A stretch of DNA of 64,000 bases from Nonomuraea pusilla (GTDB lineage: Bacteria > Actinomycetota > Actinomycetes > Streptosporangiales > Streptosporangiaceae): positions 186,001 through 250,000 of the forward strand of contig NZ_FOBF01000008.1 in assembly GCF_900109355.1 (NCBI RefSeq), written 5' to 3'. This document shows, piece by piece, positions 17,246 through 28,989 of the stretch (its first letter is position 1; each line of letters starts with the position of its first letter). The position numbers and the translations under genes are program-made. Under the pieces are notes generated by a model. The model was not told the origin of the DNA. It did not search any database and worked only from the letters and a program-made list of their open reading frames with translations.

Positions 17246-18244
17246 CTATCGGGCCTTCGGGTCGAAGGCGTCCCTCAGACCGTCACCGAGCAGGTTGAAC
17301 GCCAGCACGGTGACGAAGATCGCCAGACCGGGGAAGAGCATGAAGTTCGGTGCGACGTCGTAGTTGTGCACCGCCTCGGCCAGCATGCCTCCCCACGTCG
17401 GGGTCGGCGGCCGCACGCCCACCCCCAGGAAGGACAGCGCGGCCTCGAACAGGATGTTCGAGGGGATGAGCAGCGTCGAGTACACGAGGATCGGCGCCAG
17501 CAGGTTGGGCAGGATCTCCTTGAACAGGATGACGTGGTTGCGCGCGCCCAGGCTGCGGGCGGCGTCGACGAACTCCCGTTCGCGGAGCGACAGGGTCTGC
17601 CCTCGGATGATGCGCCCGATGTAGGGCCAGTTGAAGAACCCGATGATGAACACCAGCAGGCTGATTCTCAGCGTGTCACCTGACATGCCGAACGCCTTGT
17701 CGGGGATCACGCCCGCCAGCGCCAGCGCGAACACCAGCAGCGGGAAGGCCAGGAAGATGTCCATCAGGCGGCTGATGATCGTGTCGACCCAGCCGCCGAA
17801 GAAGCCGGCGATCATCCCGAGCACGGTCCCGAGCAGCACGCACAGCAGCGTCGCGAAGAACGCGATCAGCAGCGAGACGCGGGATCCGTACAGGATGCGG
17901 CTGAACAGGTCACGGCCCGTGGTCGGCTCGACACCGAGCAGGAAGTCCCAGCTCATGCCGCCGAACGTGCCGATCGGGGCCTGGATCGCCGGGTCGATCT
18001 TCTCCCTGTGCCACTCGGCCGGAGGGTGCCCGAACCATGACACCAGCAGCGGAGCGAAGATCGCGCCGAGGATCAGCAGGAGGATGACGATGCCACCCGC
18101 CATGGCGACGCGATCGCGCCTGAGGCGCATCCAGGCGATCTGTCCGAGGGAACGCCCTCGGATGACGTTGGACTCCGCCCCCTCAAGAACGGTCTCCGGT
18201 CCGGCCTCGATGGCCGAGTCCGGAAGATCGAGCGGTGCGGTCAT
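17246..18244 (-). CDS. Peptide ABC transporter permease, OppC/DppC type
   Basis: This is the first gene of the importer operon, 332 residues. It has a 40-residue cytoplasmic N-terminus, the OppC N-terminal segment, six membrane spans and the EAA loop (EFVDAARSLGARNHVILFKEILPN). ATG 18244 has a G-rich ribosome site (AGGGGG). Order is C-A-B-D-F. The 254 bp upstream contain a TAGATT box roughly 100 nt before the start that could be the operon -10; no operator is evident. Confidence 0.94.
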   Translation of the reverse strand: MTAPLDLPDSAIEAGPETVLEGAESNVIRGRSLGQIAWMRLRRDRVAMAGGIVILLLILGAIFAPLLVSWFGHPPAEWHREKIDPAIQAPIGTFGGMSWDFLLGVEPTTGRDLFSRILYGSRVSLLIAFFATLLCVLLGTVLGMIAGFFGGWVDTIISRLMDIFLAFPLLVFALALAGVIPDKAFGMSGDTLRISLLVFIIGFFNWPYIGRIIRGQTLSLREREFVDAARSLGARNHVILFKEILPNLLAPILVYSTLLIPSNILFEAALSFLGVGVRPPTPTWGGMLAEAVHNYDVAPNFMLFPGLAIFVTVLAFNLLGDGLRDAFDPKAR

Positions 18245-18498
18245 GCCAGTTGCCCCCTGGATTCCAGACGACGTCGTCCGTGTGCGGCGCGATCCCGGTC
18301 AGGGTATGCGCCCGTGCGAGGTCGGCCGCCCTGTCGCGGCCCCAGGAGGCAGAATCTATGGCCTGAGCTGCTGTGACTAGCCCCTCAGCGCTCGATGTGG
18401 CTCAACTGTGATTGACGCGAAACTCATTCGTATCGATCTTGGAGGGAATGTCCGGGGCCCGTACCGGTTGGGTCTCGGAACTGTGACACAGCCCACCC

Positions 18499-18987
18499 TC
18501 AACTGATGCCGTGACGCTTGAGGATGTCCTCGACGTCAGAGAAGTCGTCGTCGGAGGCGGGCTTCCGGGCTGTGCCGGGCGCCTGCGCGGGCTTGGACCG
18601 GCCCACCGCCGGGGTGTCGCCCCGGCCCGCCACCGGCTGTGTCTTCGCCGCCGGCTCCTCACCCTTGGGCCTGCCCCGCGACAGGGTGCGCCCGCGCAGC
18701 ACGCCCGAGACGAGGAACAGCACCACCGACAGGCCCGTGACCGCGATGCCGGCCCAGACGAGCGGGTTGAGCACCAGCCCGGTGACGAACCCCACGAGCG
18801 TGGCGCCCACCGTCCACAGCGCCTGCAGCGCCCCCGTCAGGTACGCCGCCACCGGCAGCAGCGCCCACGCCGCCACCCGCATGCCCGAGGCCGCCCCCCT
18901 GCGCCTGAACGCCATGAAGCTCATCACCAGCCCCACGGCCGTGACACCGGCGCACAGCGGCAACCACGCGATCTGTTCGAAGGACAT
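18499..18987 (-). CDS. Conserved actinobacterial small membrane protein
   Basis: The 162-residue protein has three to four hydrophobic segments (about 8-27, 38-62, 64-97), then a positively charged, proline/alanine-rich cytoplasmic stretch and a conserved acidic tail, DDDFSDVEDILKRHGIS. Similar streptomycete proteins next to metH are sometimes labelled cellulose synthase, but no glycosyltransferase motif is present here. I do not know the function. It lies downstream of metH and the HAD hydrolase on the same strand with a 110-bp gap, so it may have its own promoter. Confidence 0.75.
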   Translation of the reverse strand: MSFEQIAWLPLCAGVTAVGLVMSFMAFRRRGAASGMRVAAWALLPVAAYLTGALQALWTVGATLVGFVTGLVLNPLVWAGIAVTGLSVVLFLVSGVLRGRTLSRGRPKGEEPAAKTQPVAGRGDTPAVGRSKPAQAPGTARKPASDDDFSDVEDILKRHGIS

Positions 18988-19097
18988 TCCGGCCGCTCCC
19001 CGTCCGTTGGCTGTCGTCGGCTACCTCTCCATCCTGGCACGCCGACCGGCGGACGCAGCTCCTCCGGAAGCCGGACTTCTCCCCTAAGGGACAACCC

Positions 19098-19742
19098 TCA
19101 GACGCGGACGAGACCCCGCAGATCGGTCACCGAGACGGCGGTGAGCGAGTCGACCACGAGCCGGCCGGGCGCCGGGTCGATCGGCAGCAGGCTCGGCACG
19201 GCCACCACCGCGCAGCCCGCGGCCGTGGCCGCGGCGACGCCCGTCGGGGAGTCCTCCAGCACCACGCAGCGCACCGGCTCCACGTCCAGCATCGCGGCCG
19301 CCGTGAGGTACGGCTCGGGGTCGGGCTTGGTGCGCCGCACGTCGTCGGCGGTGACGACGGCGTCGAACAGGTGCCTGCCGACCGCGCCGAGCGCCGCCTC
19401 GGCGATGTCCTTCAGCGACGAGGTGACCAGCGCCACCGGCACGCCCTCGGCCCGCAACGCGGCCAGCAGCTCACCCGCGCCCGGCATGACGGGCACGCCC
19501 AGCGAAAGCCGCCCGACCATGCCCTCGACCATCCAGTCGCGGACCGTGCCCGGCGGCACGTCGGCGCCCGAGACCGCCAGCATGTACGCGACGGCCCGCT
19601 CCATCGACCCGCCCACCAGACGCGCCTGGTGCTCGATCGTCCAGACCGCGCCGAGGCGCGCCATGACCTCGGTCTCGATCTCCAGCCACACCTTCTCGCT
19701 GTCGACGAGAAGCCCGTCCATGTCGAAGAAGACGGCTTCCAC
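19098..19742 (-). CDS. HAD-family hydrolase (beta-phosphoglucomutase-like)
   Basis: The 214-residue HAD-IA phosphatase or mutase shows motif I DMDGLLVDSE at 7-16 with both catalytic aspartates, motif II VTSS, and motifs III/IV KPDPEPY and LEDSPTGV. The helical cap lies between motifs I and II. The substrate is not predictable. GTG 19742 is 35 nt after the metH stop, so it is probably cotranscribed with metH. A phosphosugar role is typical of the family. Confidence 0.88.
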   Translation of the reverse strand: MEAVFFDMDGLLVDSEKVWLEIETEVMARLGAVWTIEHQARLVGGSMERAVAYMLAVSGADVPPGTVRDWMVEGMVGRLSLGVPVMPGAGELLAALRAEGVPVALVTSSLKDIAEAALGAVGRHLFDAVVTADDVRRTKPDPEPYLTAAAMLDVEPVRCVVLEDSPTGVAAATAAGCAVVAVPSLLPIDPAPGRLVVDSLTAVSVTDLRGLVRV

Positions 19743-19777
19743 CGCTCGTTACCCCCGATTCCCTGCCGCGCCGGCCG

Positions 19778-23242
<3,465 letters not shown>

Positions 23243-23249
23243 GGAACAG

Positions 23250-23255
23250 AGCTTA
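23250..23255 (-). promoter_or_regulatory. -10 box of metH (leaderless)
   Basis: TAAGCT on the minus strand, then a 7-nt spacer and the metH ATG. A leaderless mRNA would leave no room for a 5' riboswitch. Confidence 0.55.
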
Positions 23256-23527
23256 TCCGCTGCCGCCCGCCCGGCATCGCGTTGACCACGTATCGGACGC
23301 CCGTGGAGCCCCGCGCCGCGTGCTCTCCCGCGGCGTGTCCCGCGCGGCGGGGATCGGGCGCGTCGCGACACGCCGCCCCACCTGATGTCCCCCTTGTCCC
23401 ATCAGCCCCGAATGCCGACGTCAGCCGGGCCGCCGGGAGCCGCGGCGGCGGCCGCGACGGAGATCAGTGACGCCGACGGCCCCCGACCGCATAGGCTTAG
23501 CGCGACGGAGGAGAGAGGAGGCGACAC

Positions 23528-24382
23528 GTGATCGAGTTCGAAGGGCTGCCCGAGCTCGTCGAGCCGGTGCTCATTGCCGCGTTCGAGGGCTGGAACGACG
23601 CGGGCGAGGCTTCCAGCGGTGTGATCGCCCACCTCGAGTCCGCGTGGAAGGCCGAGCCCCTGCTGGCGCTCGACCCCGACGACTACTACGACTTCCAGGT
23701 CACCCGCCCGGTCGTCGAGATGGGCGACGGGCTCACCCGGTCCATCGTGTGGCCCACCACCCGGCTGCTGCGGGCCAGGCCGCCGGGCAGCGAGCGCGAC
23801 GTCGTGCTGCTGCGCGGCATCGAGCCCAACATGCGCTGGCGCTCCTTCTGCTCCGACATCATCGGCGTCTGCCGCGAGCTCGGCGTCGAGATGGCCGTCA
23901 TGCTGGGCGCGCTGCTCAACGACTCGCCGCACACCCGTCCCGTGCCCATCCTCGGCGGCGCCACCGACGAGGGGCTGGCCCGCTCCACCGGCCTTGAGCT
24001 CAGCAGGTACGAGGGCCCCACCGGCATCGTGGGCGTGCTCCAGCACGCGTTCGGCGAGGCGGGCCTGAACGCCGTCTCGCTGTGGGCGTCCGTGCCGCAC
24101 TACGTGGCGCAGCCGCCCAACCCGAAGGCCACGCTGGCGCTGCTGCGCCGCCTCGAGGACCTCCTGGAGATCCCGATGCCGCTGGGCGACCTCGACGAGG
24201 AGGCCAGGGCGTGGGAGCGCGGCGTCGACGAGCTCGCCTCGCAGGACAGCGAGGTCGCCGAGTACGTCAAGGAGCTCGAGGAGCGCAAGGACGCCGCCGA
24301 GCTGCCCGAGGCCAGCGGCGACGCCATCGCGGCGGAGTTCGAGCGTTACCTGCGGCGCAGGGACCGCGACACCGACGGCTGA
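23528..24382 (+). CDS. PAC2-family protein (proteasome-assembly-chaperone-like)
   Basis: The 284-residue protein has the PAC2 fold signature: VLIAAFEGWNDAGEASSG near residues 15-32 and HTRPVPILGGATDEG. Bacterial PAC2 proteins resemble eukaryotic proteasome assembly chaperones, and actinobacterial members occur near metH and mycothiol genes. Function here is unproven, though the genome has Arc. GTG 23528 has an excellent ribosome site (GGAGAGAGGAGG). TAGGCT about 35 nt upstream is a candidate -10. The last 37 bp overlap the convergent chelatase gene on the other strand. Confidence 0.9.
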   Translation: MIEFEGLPELVEPVLIAAFEGWNDAGEASSGVIAHLESAWKAEPLLALDPDDYYDFQVTRPVVEMGDGLTRSIVWPTTRLLRARPPGSERDVVLLRGIEPNMRWRSFCSDIIGVCRELGVEMAVMLGALLNDSPHTRPVPILGGATDEGLARSTGLELSRYEGPTGIVGVLQHAFGEAGLNAVSLWASVPHYVAQPPNPKATLALLRRLEDLLEIPMPLGDLDEEARAWERGVDELASQDSEVAEYVKELEERKDAAELPEASGDAIAAEFERYLRRRDRDTDG

Positions 24383-25125
24383 CCCGCGGCCTGCGGCCCG
24401 TGCGGCGCCGAGACCGTGCGCGGGCCCCGTCCGTGGCCCGCTGCCGCCCGCGCCTCGTCGTACCGGCGCCAGATCAGCGCGGCCACGTCCGGGTCGGCCC
24501 CCAGCGGGCCGCTGACGAGGTCGGCGCCCGCGGCGGCCAGCCGGTCGTGGAAGAAGCCCGGGGCGAGCAGGTAGGAGGCCACGGCCACGCGGGCCACACG
24601 CGGCGCGGGGGTCGCCCTGAGGCGGTCCAGCGCCTCCTCGACGGTCGGCGTCCCGGAGGCGGCGAACGCGGCCGTGACGGGCCTGGCCAGGCGCGCCGCG
24701 AGCCTGCGGGCCGCCGCGCGCACGTCGGCGAGCGCGGCGGGGTCCGACGAGCCTGCCGCCCCCAGCACCACCGCGTCCGTGGGCCGCAGGCCCGCCTGCG
24801 CGAGCCCTCGGGCCAGCGCCGCCGTGAGCAGCGGGTGGGGGCCGAGCCGGCCGGCCACCACGGCGTCAGGGCGGCGGCGGGCCACCACGGCGGGCAGGTC
24901 GATGTGCGCGTGGTAGCCGCCCGCGAGCAGCAGCGGCACGACGACCACCGGCCCCGGCACGCGGGGCAGCACGTCGGCCAGCGACGGGCTGCTGATCTCC
25001 AGGTGGGCGAGCTCCACCCGGCGCCCCGGCCGGGCGGCGCGGACGGCCCCGGCGAGCGCCGCGAGCGTGCGCTCCCCCGCGGGGTCGCGCGTGCCGTGCG
25101 CGGCCAGGACGAGCGAGGCCGTCAC
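24346..25125 (-). CDS. CbiX/SirB-like sirohydrochlorin chelatase
   Basis: Small chelatases of this family insert Fe or Co into sirohydrochlorin, giving siroheme for nitrite and sulfite reductases. The 259 residues hold two related halves; the metal-site histidines His10 (AAHGTRDP) and His71 (GGYHAHIDLP) are present in the N-terminal half. GTG 25125 overlaps the stop of the HemD-like gene, so the two are translationally coupled. That pairing fits a nitrite-assimilation role. The 3' end overlaps the PAC2 gene in antisense. No nitrite reductase genes lie in the window. Confidence 0.88.
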   Translation of the reverse strand: MTASLVLAAHGTRDPAGERTLAALAGAVRAARPGRRVELAHLEISSPSLADVLPRVPGPVVVVPLLLAGGYHAHIDLPAVVARRRPDAVVAGRLGPHPLLTAALARGLAQAGLRPTDAVVLGAAGSSDPAALADVRAAARRLAARLARPVTAAFAASGTPTVEEALDRLRATPAPRVARVAVASYLLAPGFFHDRLAAAGADLVSGPLGADPDVAALIWRRYDEARAAAGHGRGPRTVSAPHGPQAAGQPSVSRSLRRR

Positions 25126-26393
25126 GACCCCGCCCCGGGCCGGCTCGGCTCCCGGCCGCTCGGCTCCTGGCGGCTCGGCTCCTGGCGGCTCGGCTCCTGG
25201 CGGCTCGGCTCCTGGCGGCTCGGCTCCTGGCGGCTCGGGCCGTAGTGGCAGGCGAGGCGGTAGCCGCGCTTGACCACGGTCTCGACGATCCCGGAGGGGC
25301 CGAGCGCGCGGCGCAGCCTGGTGACGGCCATCTCGACGGCGTGCTCGGCGGAGTCCCTGGACACGCTGCCCGGCAGCACCGTCCGCAGGTCGGCGCGCGA
25401 GACCACGTGCCCGGGACGCTCGGCCAGGCGCTTGAGCACGGCCATGGGCGCGGGCGGCAGCGGTCTCAGCTCGCCGTCCACGGCCACCGCGTGGCCGCGG
25501 ATCTCCAGGTGGTGCTCGGCGGCGACCAGGCGGGTGACGCCGTGCTCGGGCAGGTGCCTGGCCAGCGCGCGGGCGAGCGCGCCGAGCCGCGCCCGGTCCG
25601 GCTGCAGGGTGCGCACGCCGCGCGAGACGAGCGGCGCGGCGGTGACGGGGCCGACGCACGCGGCCACGACCGTCCCGGAGAACGCGGCGAGCAGCCGCTC
25701 CTCCAGCCCTTCCGCGCGGGCCGCGCCCAGCATGGCGTGGACGGCGGGCGCGCTGGTGAAGGCGACGGCGTCCACGGCGCCCGACACGGTCTGGGTGATG
25801 AGACGGCGCAGCGGCGCCATGTCCCGGTACGGCAGCCACCGGTAGACCGGGATCTCGATCACCTCGGCCCCGGCGCTGCGCAGGTCGGCCACGAACTCGG
25901 TGAGCGGCTCGCCGTGCTGCTGCACCGCCAGGCGCCGCCCGCGCAGGTCCTGGGCGAGCAGGTACTGCTTGACCTCCTCGCAGGACTCGCCGGCCGGGGT
26001 CCAGTGGTCGCCCAGCCCGGCAGCGCGCACCGCGCCCCTTGCCTTCGGGCCGCGGGTGAGCAGGCGGGCGGCGGACAGGTGCCCCACGAGGTCGGCCGAC
26101 AGCCCCCAGCCCTCGGCGGCGGCCATCCAGCCGCGGAACCCGACGCCCGTGGTCACCACGACGTCGTCCAGGGGCGCGGCGAGCGCGGCGCGGGTGGCGG
26201 CCAGCAGGTCGGCGTCCTCGGCGAGCGGGACGAGGCGGATCGCGGGGGCGCTCAGCACGCGGGCGCCGCGCCGCTCCAGCAGCGCGCCGAACTCCTCGCG
26301 CCGCCTGGTCGCGGTGACGCCGACCGTGAACCCGGCCAGGGCGTCCGGCGCCGTCTCAGGAGAGGGACCGGTCTCCAGGGGAGGAGCGCTCAC
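25122..26393 (-). CDS. Uroporphyrinogen-III synthase/winged-helix fusion (NnaR-like)
   Basis: The 423 residues join a HemD-like domain (about 15-255, with VVTTGVGFRGW and VAFTSAPAVHAML) to an OmpR-type winged helix (about 275-365, ending VETVVKRGYRLACHY). This architecture matches NnaR, which controls nitrate/nitrite assimilation with GlnR in streptomycetes and mycobacteria. Whether the HemD half is catalytic cannot be told. The C-terminal tail is five PSRQE repeats encoded by a 15-bp tandem repeat. I chose GTG 26393 because GGAGG lies 7 nt upstream; GTG 26399 would be too close. The gene is coupled to the chelatase. Confidence 0.88.
   Translation of the reverse strand: MSAPPLETGPSPETAPDALAGFTVGVTATRRREEFGALLERRGARVLSAPAIRLVPLAEDADLLAATRAALAAPLDDVVVTTGVGFRGWMAAAEGWGLSADLVGHLSAARLLTRGPKARGAVRAAGLGDHWTPAGESCEEVKQYLLAQDLRGRRLAVQQHGEPLTEFVADLRSAGAEVIEIPVYRWLPYRDMAPLRRLITQTVSGAVDAVAFTSAPAVHAMLGAARAEGLEERLLAAFSGTVVAACVGPVTAAPLVSRGVRTLQPDRARLGALARALARHLPEHGVTRLVAAEHHLEIRGHAVAVDGELRPLPPAPMAVLKRLAERPGHVVSRADLRTVLPGSVSRDSAEHAVEMAVTRLRRALGPSGIVETVVKRGYRLACHYGPSRQEPSRQEPSRQEPSRQEPSRQEPSGREPSRPGAGS
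25161..25235. repeat. In-frame 15-bp minisatellite, five perfect copies
   Basis: Unit CGGCTCCTGGCGGCT repeats exactly five times, flanked on one side by a degenerate copy at 25146-25160. On the minus strand it encodes PSRQE units in the tail of the NnaR-like protein. As 15 is a multiple of three, copy-number change keeps the frame. Confidence 0.95.
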
Positions 26394-26644
26394 GGACACA
26401 CCTCCGGATGGTCGTCGCGCAGCGGGTACGGGCCCGGCCGGGCCCCGAGCACCCAGCCGGGCATCACAGGAACGTGTGCCGGAAGTGAGATCACCCCCCG
26501 ATACTGCTTTCGGGTGGTTTCGCCGCTGGGTCTCCTCTGTTACCGCTGTGCTACAAGGCGGGCGCCCGGGGATTGGCCGCCGCCGCCCGGGGGAAACGTG
26601 ACCATGGCGTCGATCCCGACGCCGCGACGATCGGGGAGTTGCGG

Positions 26645-27133
26645 GTGACTGTGCGGCCCATACGCCTGTTCGACGATCCGGTGCTGCGCTCGGTGGCCGA
26701 GCCGGTGCGGGACTTCGACCGAGGGCTACGCGACCTGGTGAAGGCCCTGACGGCCACGCTGCGCGCCGGGCCGGGGCGCGCCGGCCTCGCGGCCCCTCAG
26801 CTCGGGGTGCCGCTGCGGGTGATCGTCTACTCGTACGACGGCAGGTCGGGCCACCTGGTGAACCCCCGCCTGGAGCTGTCGGAGCGGCGCGTGACCGCCG
26901 ACGAGGCGTGCCTGTCGGCGCCCGGCGTGTGGTGGCCGCTGGAGCGTTCCTACATGGTCACGGCGCGCGGCCGCGACATGTTCGGCAAGCCGGTGACCCT
27001 GCGGGCGCTCGGCGTGCTGGCGCGGGTGCTCCAGCACGAGGCCGACCACCTCGACGGGGTGCTGTTCAGCGACCACCTGGCAGAGGACGAGCGGGAGCGC
27101 TTCCTTGCCGAGGCACTGCCGACGCGGCGATGA
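26645..27133 (+). CDS. def: Peptide deformylase
   Basis: Removes the formyl group from nascent protein N-termini. The 162 residues show the three PDF motifs: AGLAAPQLG at 46-54, EACLSAPGV with metal ligand Cys89, and QHEADHLDG with His131, Glu132 and His135. Motif 2 has Ala in place of the usual Gly (EGCLS), and motif 1 has RAG instead of GIG, so this may be a divergent, secondary deformylase. GTG 26645 follows GGGGAG by 6 nt; the frame is open to 26573 but without a better site. The last 68 bp overlap the convergent WhiB gene. Confidence 0.9.
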   Translation: MTVRPIRLFDDPVLRSVAEPVRDFDRGLRDLVKALTATLRAGPGRAGLAAPQLGVPLRVIVYSYDGRSGHLVNPRLELSERRVTADEACLSAPGVWWPLERSYMVTARGRDMFGKPVTLRALGVLARVLQHEADHLDGVLFSDHLAEDERERFLAEALPTRR

Positions 27134-27353
27134 GCGAGCGCCGCTCGTCGGGGTCGGTGCCTCCCCACACGCCGTGAGCCTGGCGGGTGCTCAGCGCGTA
27201 CGCCAGGCACGGCTCGCGCACCGGGCAGCCGTTGCAGATCTTCTTGGCCTGCTCGACCTGTGACTGGCACGGACCTTCCATCGAGATCGGGAAGAACAGC
27301 TCCGGGTCCAGGTCGAGGCAGGCGGCCCTGCGTGACCAGTCGAGCATCATCAT
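27066..27353 (-). CDS. WhiB-family Fe-S transcription factor (WhiB1/WblE-like)
   Basis: WhiB proteins carry an oxygen- and NO-sensitive [4Fe-4S] cluster and bind the primary sigma factor. The 95-residue protein has the four ligands Cys12, Cys40, Cys43 and Cys49 (CNGCPVREPC) and the turn GVWGG at 61-65. The opening DWSRRAACLDLDPELFFP resembles WhiB1/WblE. Three consecutive ATG codons (27353, 27350, 27347) could start it. The C-terminal tail past residue 75 overlaps the deformylase gene on the other strand. The heptose-locus glycosyltransferase ends 30 bp upstream. Confidence 0.92.
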   Translation of the reverse strand: MMMLDWSRRAACLDLDPELFFPISMEGPCQSQVEQAKKICNGCPVREPCLAYALSTRQAHGVWGGTDPDERRSLIAASAVPRQGSAPARPLPGGR

Positions 27354-27383
27354 GCCGATCGCGCCTACCCACCGGACCAGGGC

Positions 27384-28304
27384 TCATACCTCGGCGAGCA
27401 GGGCGTCCCAGTCCCGCAGGAACCTGTCGAGCCCGTAGCGCGCCAGGGCGGCGGTCCTGGCGGCCTTGCCGGCCTGCGCGGCGCGCTCGGGGTCGGCGAC
27501 GAAGGCGGCCAGCGCGTCGGCCAGGACGTCCACGCGGGTCGACAGGACGCCCGCCTCGGGCGGCACCGCCTCGACCGCCTCGGTCGCGGCCAGCGCCACC
27601 ACCGGCATGCCGAGCGTCATCGCCTCGATGAGCGCCAGGCCCAGCGACGTCCACCGGTACGGGTGCAGGTAGACGCGGCGCCTGGCCAGTTCGGCGTGCA
27701 TGACGTGCTGCGGCAGGTCCTCGAAGGTGCCGTACGGCAGGCCCTCGACCTTCATGCCGAAGACGTCGAGCGGCGCCCTGGCGTGGAAGCGCGGCAGCAG
27801 GTCGGTGCCGGCGACGCGGGTGCGCCGCACCGGCTCGTTGACGACGACGCCGGCCCTGGGCAGCTCCCCGGTGTACAGGTGGCCGGGGTCGGGGACGCCG
27901 TGCTCGATCACCCGGGTGGGCGCCCTGCCGTTGTCCCAGAACAGCTCGTTGAAGTGGGTGACGTGCACCAGGGTGACGTCGTCGCGGCCGGCCAGCGGGT
28001 GGCGGGTGGCCGGGACGTCGCCCTTGGGGGTGTTGTGCTCGACGTACACGCCGGGGACGCGGCGGCCCAGCCACTCGCGGGCCAGGTCGAGCTCGTGCGG
28101 GCGCTGGTGGACGACGACGTCCACCTGCTCGTGGCGCAGCCGGTCCCAGGGCACCTCGCGGGCGTTGCCGGGCCAGTCGTAGGTCTCGGCCCTGCCCCGC
28201 CCGTCGGGCCCCCTGCCGGGGACGAGGGGCAGCAGGTAGTCGTGGCCGCCCCTGACGAACGCGCTGGTCCACGAGCCGTGGACGTGCCAGACGAGGATCC
28301 TCAC
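27384..28304 (-). CDS. Glycosyltransferase, GT4-like, heptose locus
   Basis: The 306-residue GT-B-fold enzyme has an N-terminal lobe opening MRILVWHVHGSW and a C-terminal lobe with HPYRWTSLGLALIEAMTLGMPVVAL, where the ExxxxG-type donor site (Glu, then Gly-Met-Pro) is visible. This fits a retaining GT4 enzyme using a nucleotide sugar. GTG 28304 overlaps the gmhB stop (GTGA), so it is coupled to the heptose phosphatase gene and probably handles heptose or its acceptor. The acceptor is unknown. Confidence 0.85.
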   Translation of the reverse strand: MRILVWHVHGSWTSAFVRGGHDYLLPLVPGRGPDGRGRAETYDWPGNAREVPWDRLRHEQVDVVVHQRPHELDLAREWLGRRVPGVYVEHNTPKGDVPATRHPLAGRDDVTLVHVTHFNELFWDNGRAPTRVIEHGVPDPGHLYTGELPRAGVVVNEPVRRTRVAGTDLLPRFHARAPLDVFGMKVEGLPYGTFEDLPQHVMHAELARRRVYLHPYRWTSLGLALIEAMTLGMPVVALAATEAVEAVPPEAGVLSTRVDVLADALAAFVADPERAAQAGKAARTAALARYGLDRFLRDWDALLAEV

Positions 28305-28894
28305 CAGCGGCTCCAGCCCAGCGCCCGCGCCCAGGTGGACGCCCCCGCGGCCGCCACCGGGCCGTCCAGGTCGCTCAGCACGCGGTCGACGGCGTCGAGG
28401 AGGTTCCCCGCCACCTCGGGCGCGTCGCGGATCTCCTCCTCGCGGGTCACCGCGGTCGGCACCAGGATGCCCCGGGCGCCGGCGGCCCTGGCCGCCTCCA
28501 TGTCCCTGCCGATGTCGCCCACGACGACGCACTCGCGGGGGCTGACGTCGAGCACGGCCGCCGCCCTGATCACCAGGCCGGGCGCGGGCTTGCGGCAGGT
28601 GCAGCCGTCGGTGTCGTCGTGCACGCAGATCGCCCAGGCGTCGAACGGGCCCAGCAGTTCCTCCACCCTGGCGTTCACCTGGTCCATCTCGTCGGGCGTC
28701 AGCAGGCCCTTGGCCACGCCCGACTGGTTGGTGACCACCGCCACCGGCACGTCGGCGCGGCGCAGCCGCGACACGGCCTCCACCGCCCCCGGCATCGGCT
28801 CCACCTTGGCGGGGTCGCCGTTGTACGGCACGTCCCTGATCAGGGTCCCGTCCCGGTCGAACAGCACCGCTCCTGGACGCCGCTTCTCGAACAC
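28301..28894 (-). CDS. gmhB: GmhB, D-glycero-D-manno-heptose 1,7-bisphosphate phosphatase
   Basis: GmhB removes one phosphate from heptose bisphosphate between the two HldE steps. The 197 residues have the HAD motif FDRDGT at 12-17, the VVTNQSGVAKG stretch, and the zinc loop Cys90-x-His92...Cys98-x-Cys100 that marks GmhB-type HAD-IIIA enzymes. GTG 28894 has GGAGG 6 nt upstream; longer frames up to 28960 lack one. It is transcribed away from the main heptose operon and shares its 194-bp upstream region. With gmhA and hldE it completes the route to a nucleotide heptose. Confidence 0.92.
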   Translation of the reverse strand: MFEKRRPGAVLFDRDGTLIRDVPYNGDPAKVEPMPGAVEAVSRLRRADVPVAVVTNQSGVAKGLLTPDEMDQVNARVEELLGPFDAWAICVHDDTDGCTCRKPAPGLVIRAAAVLDVSPRECVVVGDIGRDMEAARAAGARGILVPTAVTREEEIRDAPEVAGNLLDAVDRVLSDLDGPVAAAGASTWARALGWSRW

Positions 28895-28989
28895 CTGCCA
28901 CCTCCGTCCGTCCACCCGCGCCACCCCTGTCGCGTGCCGGGCAGCTACCCGGGGCGTCACCCGGCAAACAACTACTCAGCGTGACCAAC

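Noticed and set aside
23243..23527. Possible cobalamin or SAM riboswitch ahead of metH
   Set aside because: No B12-box-like or SAM-type core was seen, and the -10 box 7 nt before the ATG suggests there is no leader.
25146..25235. Possible CRISPR-like array
   Set aside because: Units are contiguous 15-mers without spacers and translate as PSRQE in the regulator; it is a coding minisatellite.
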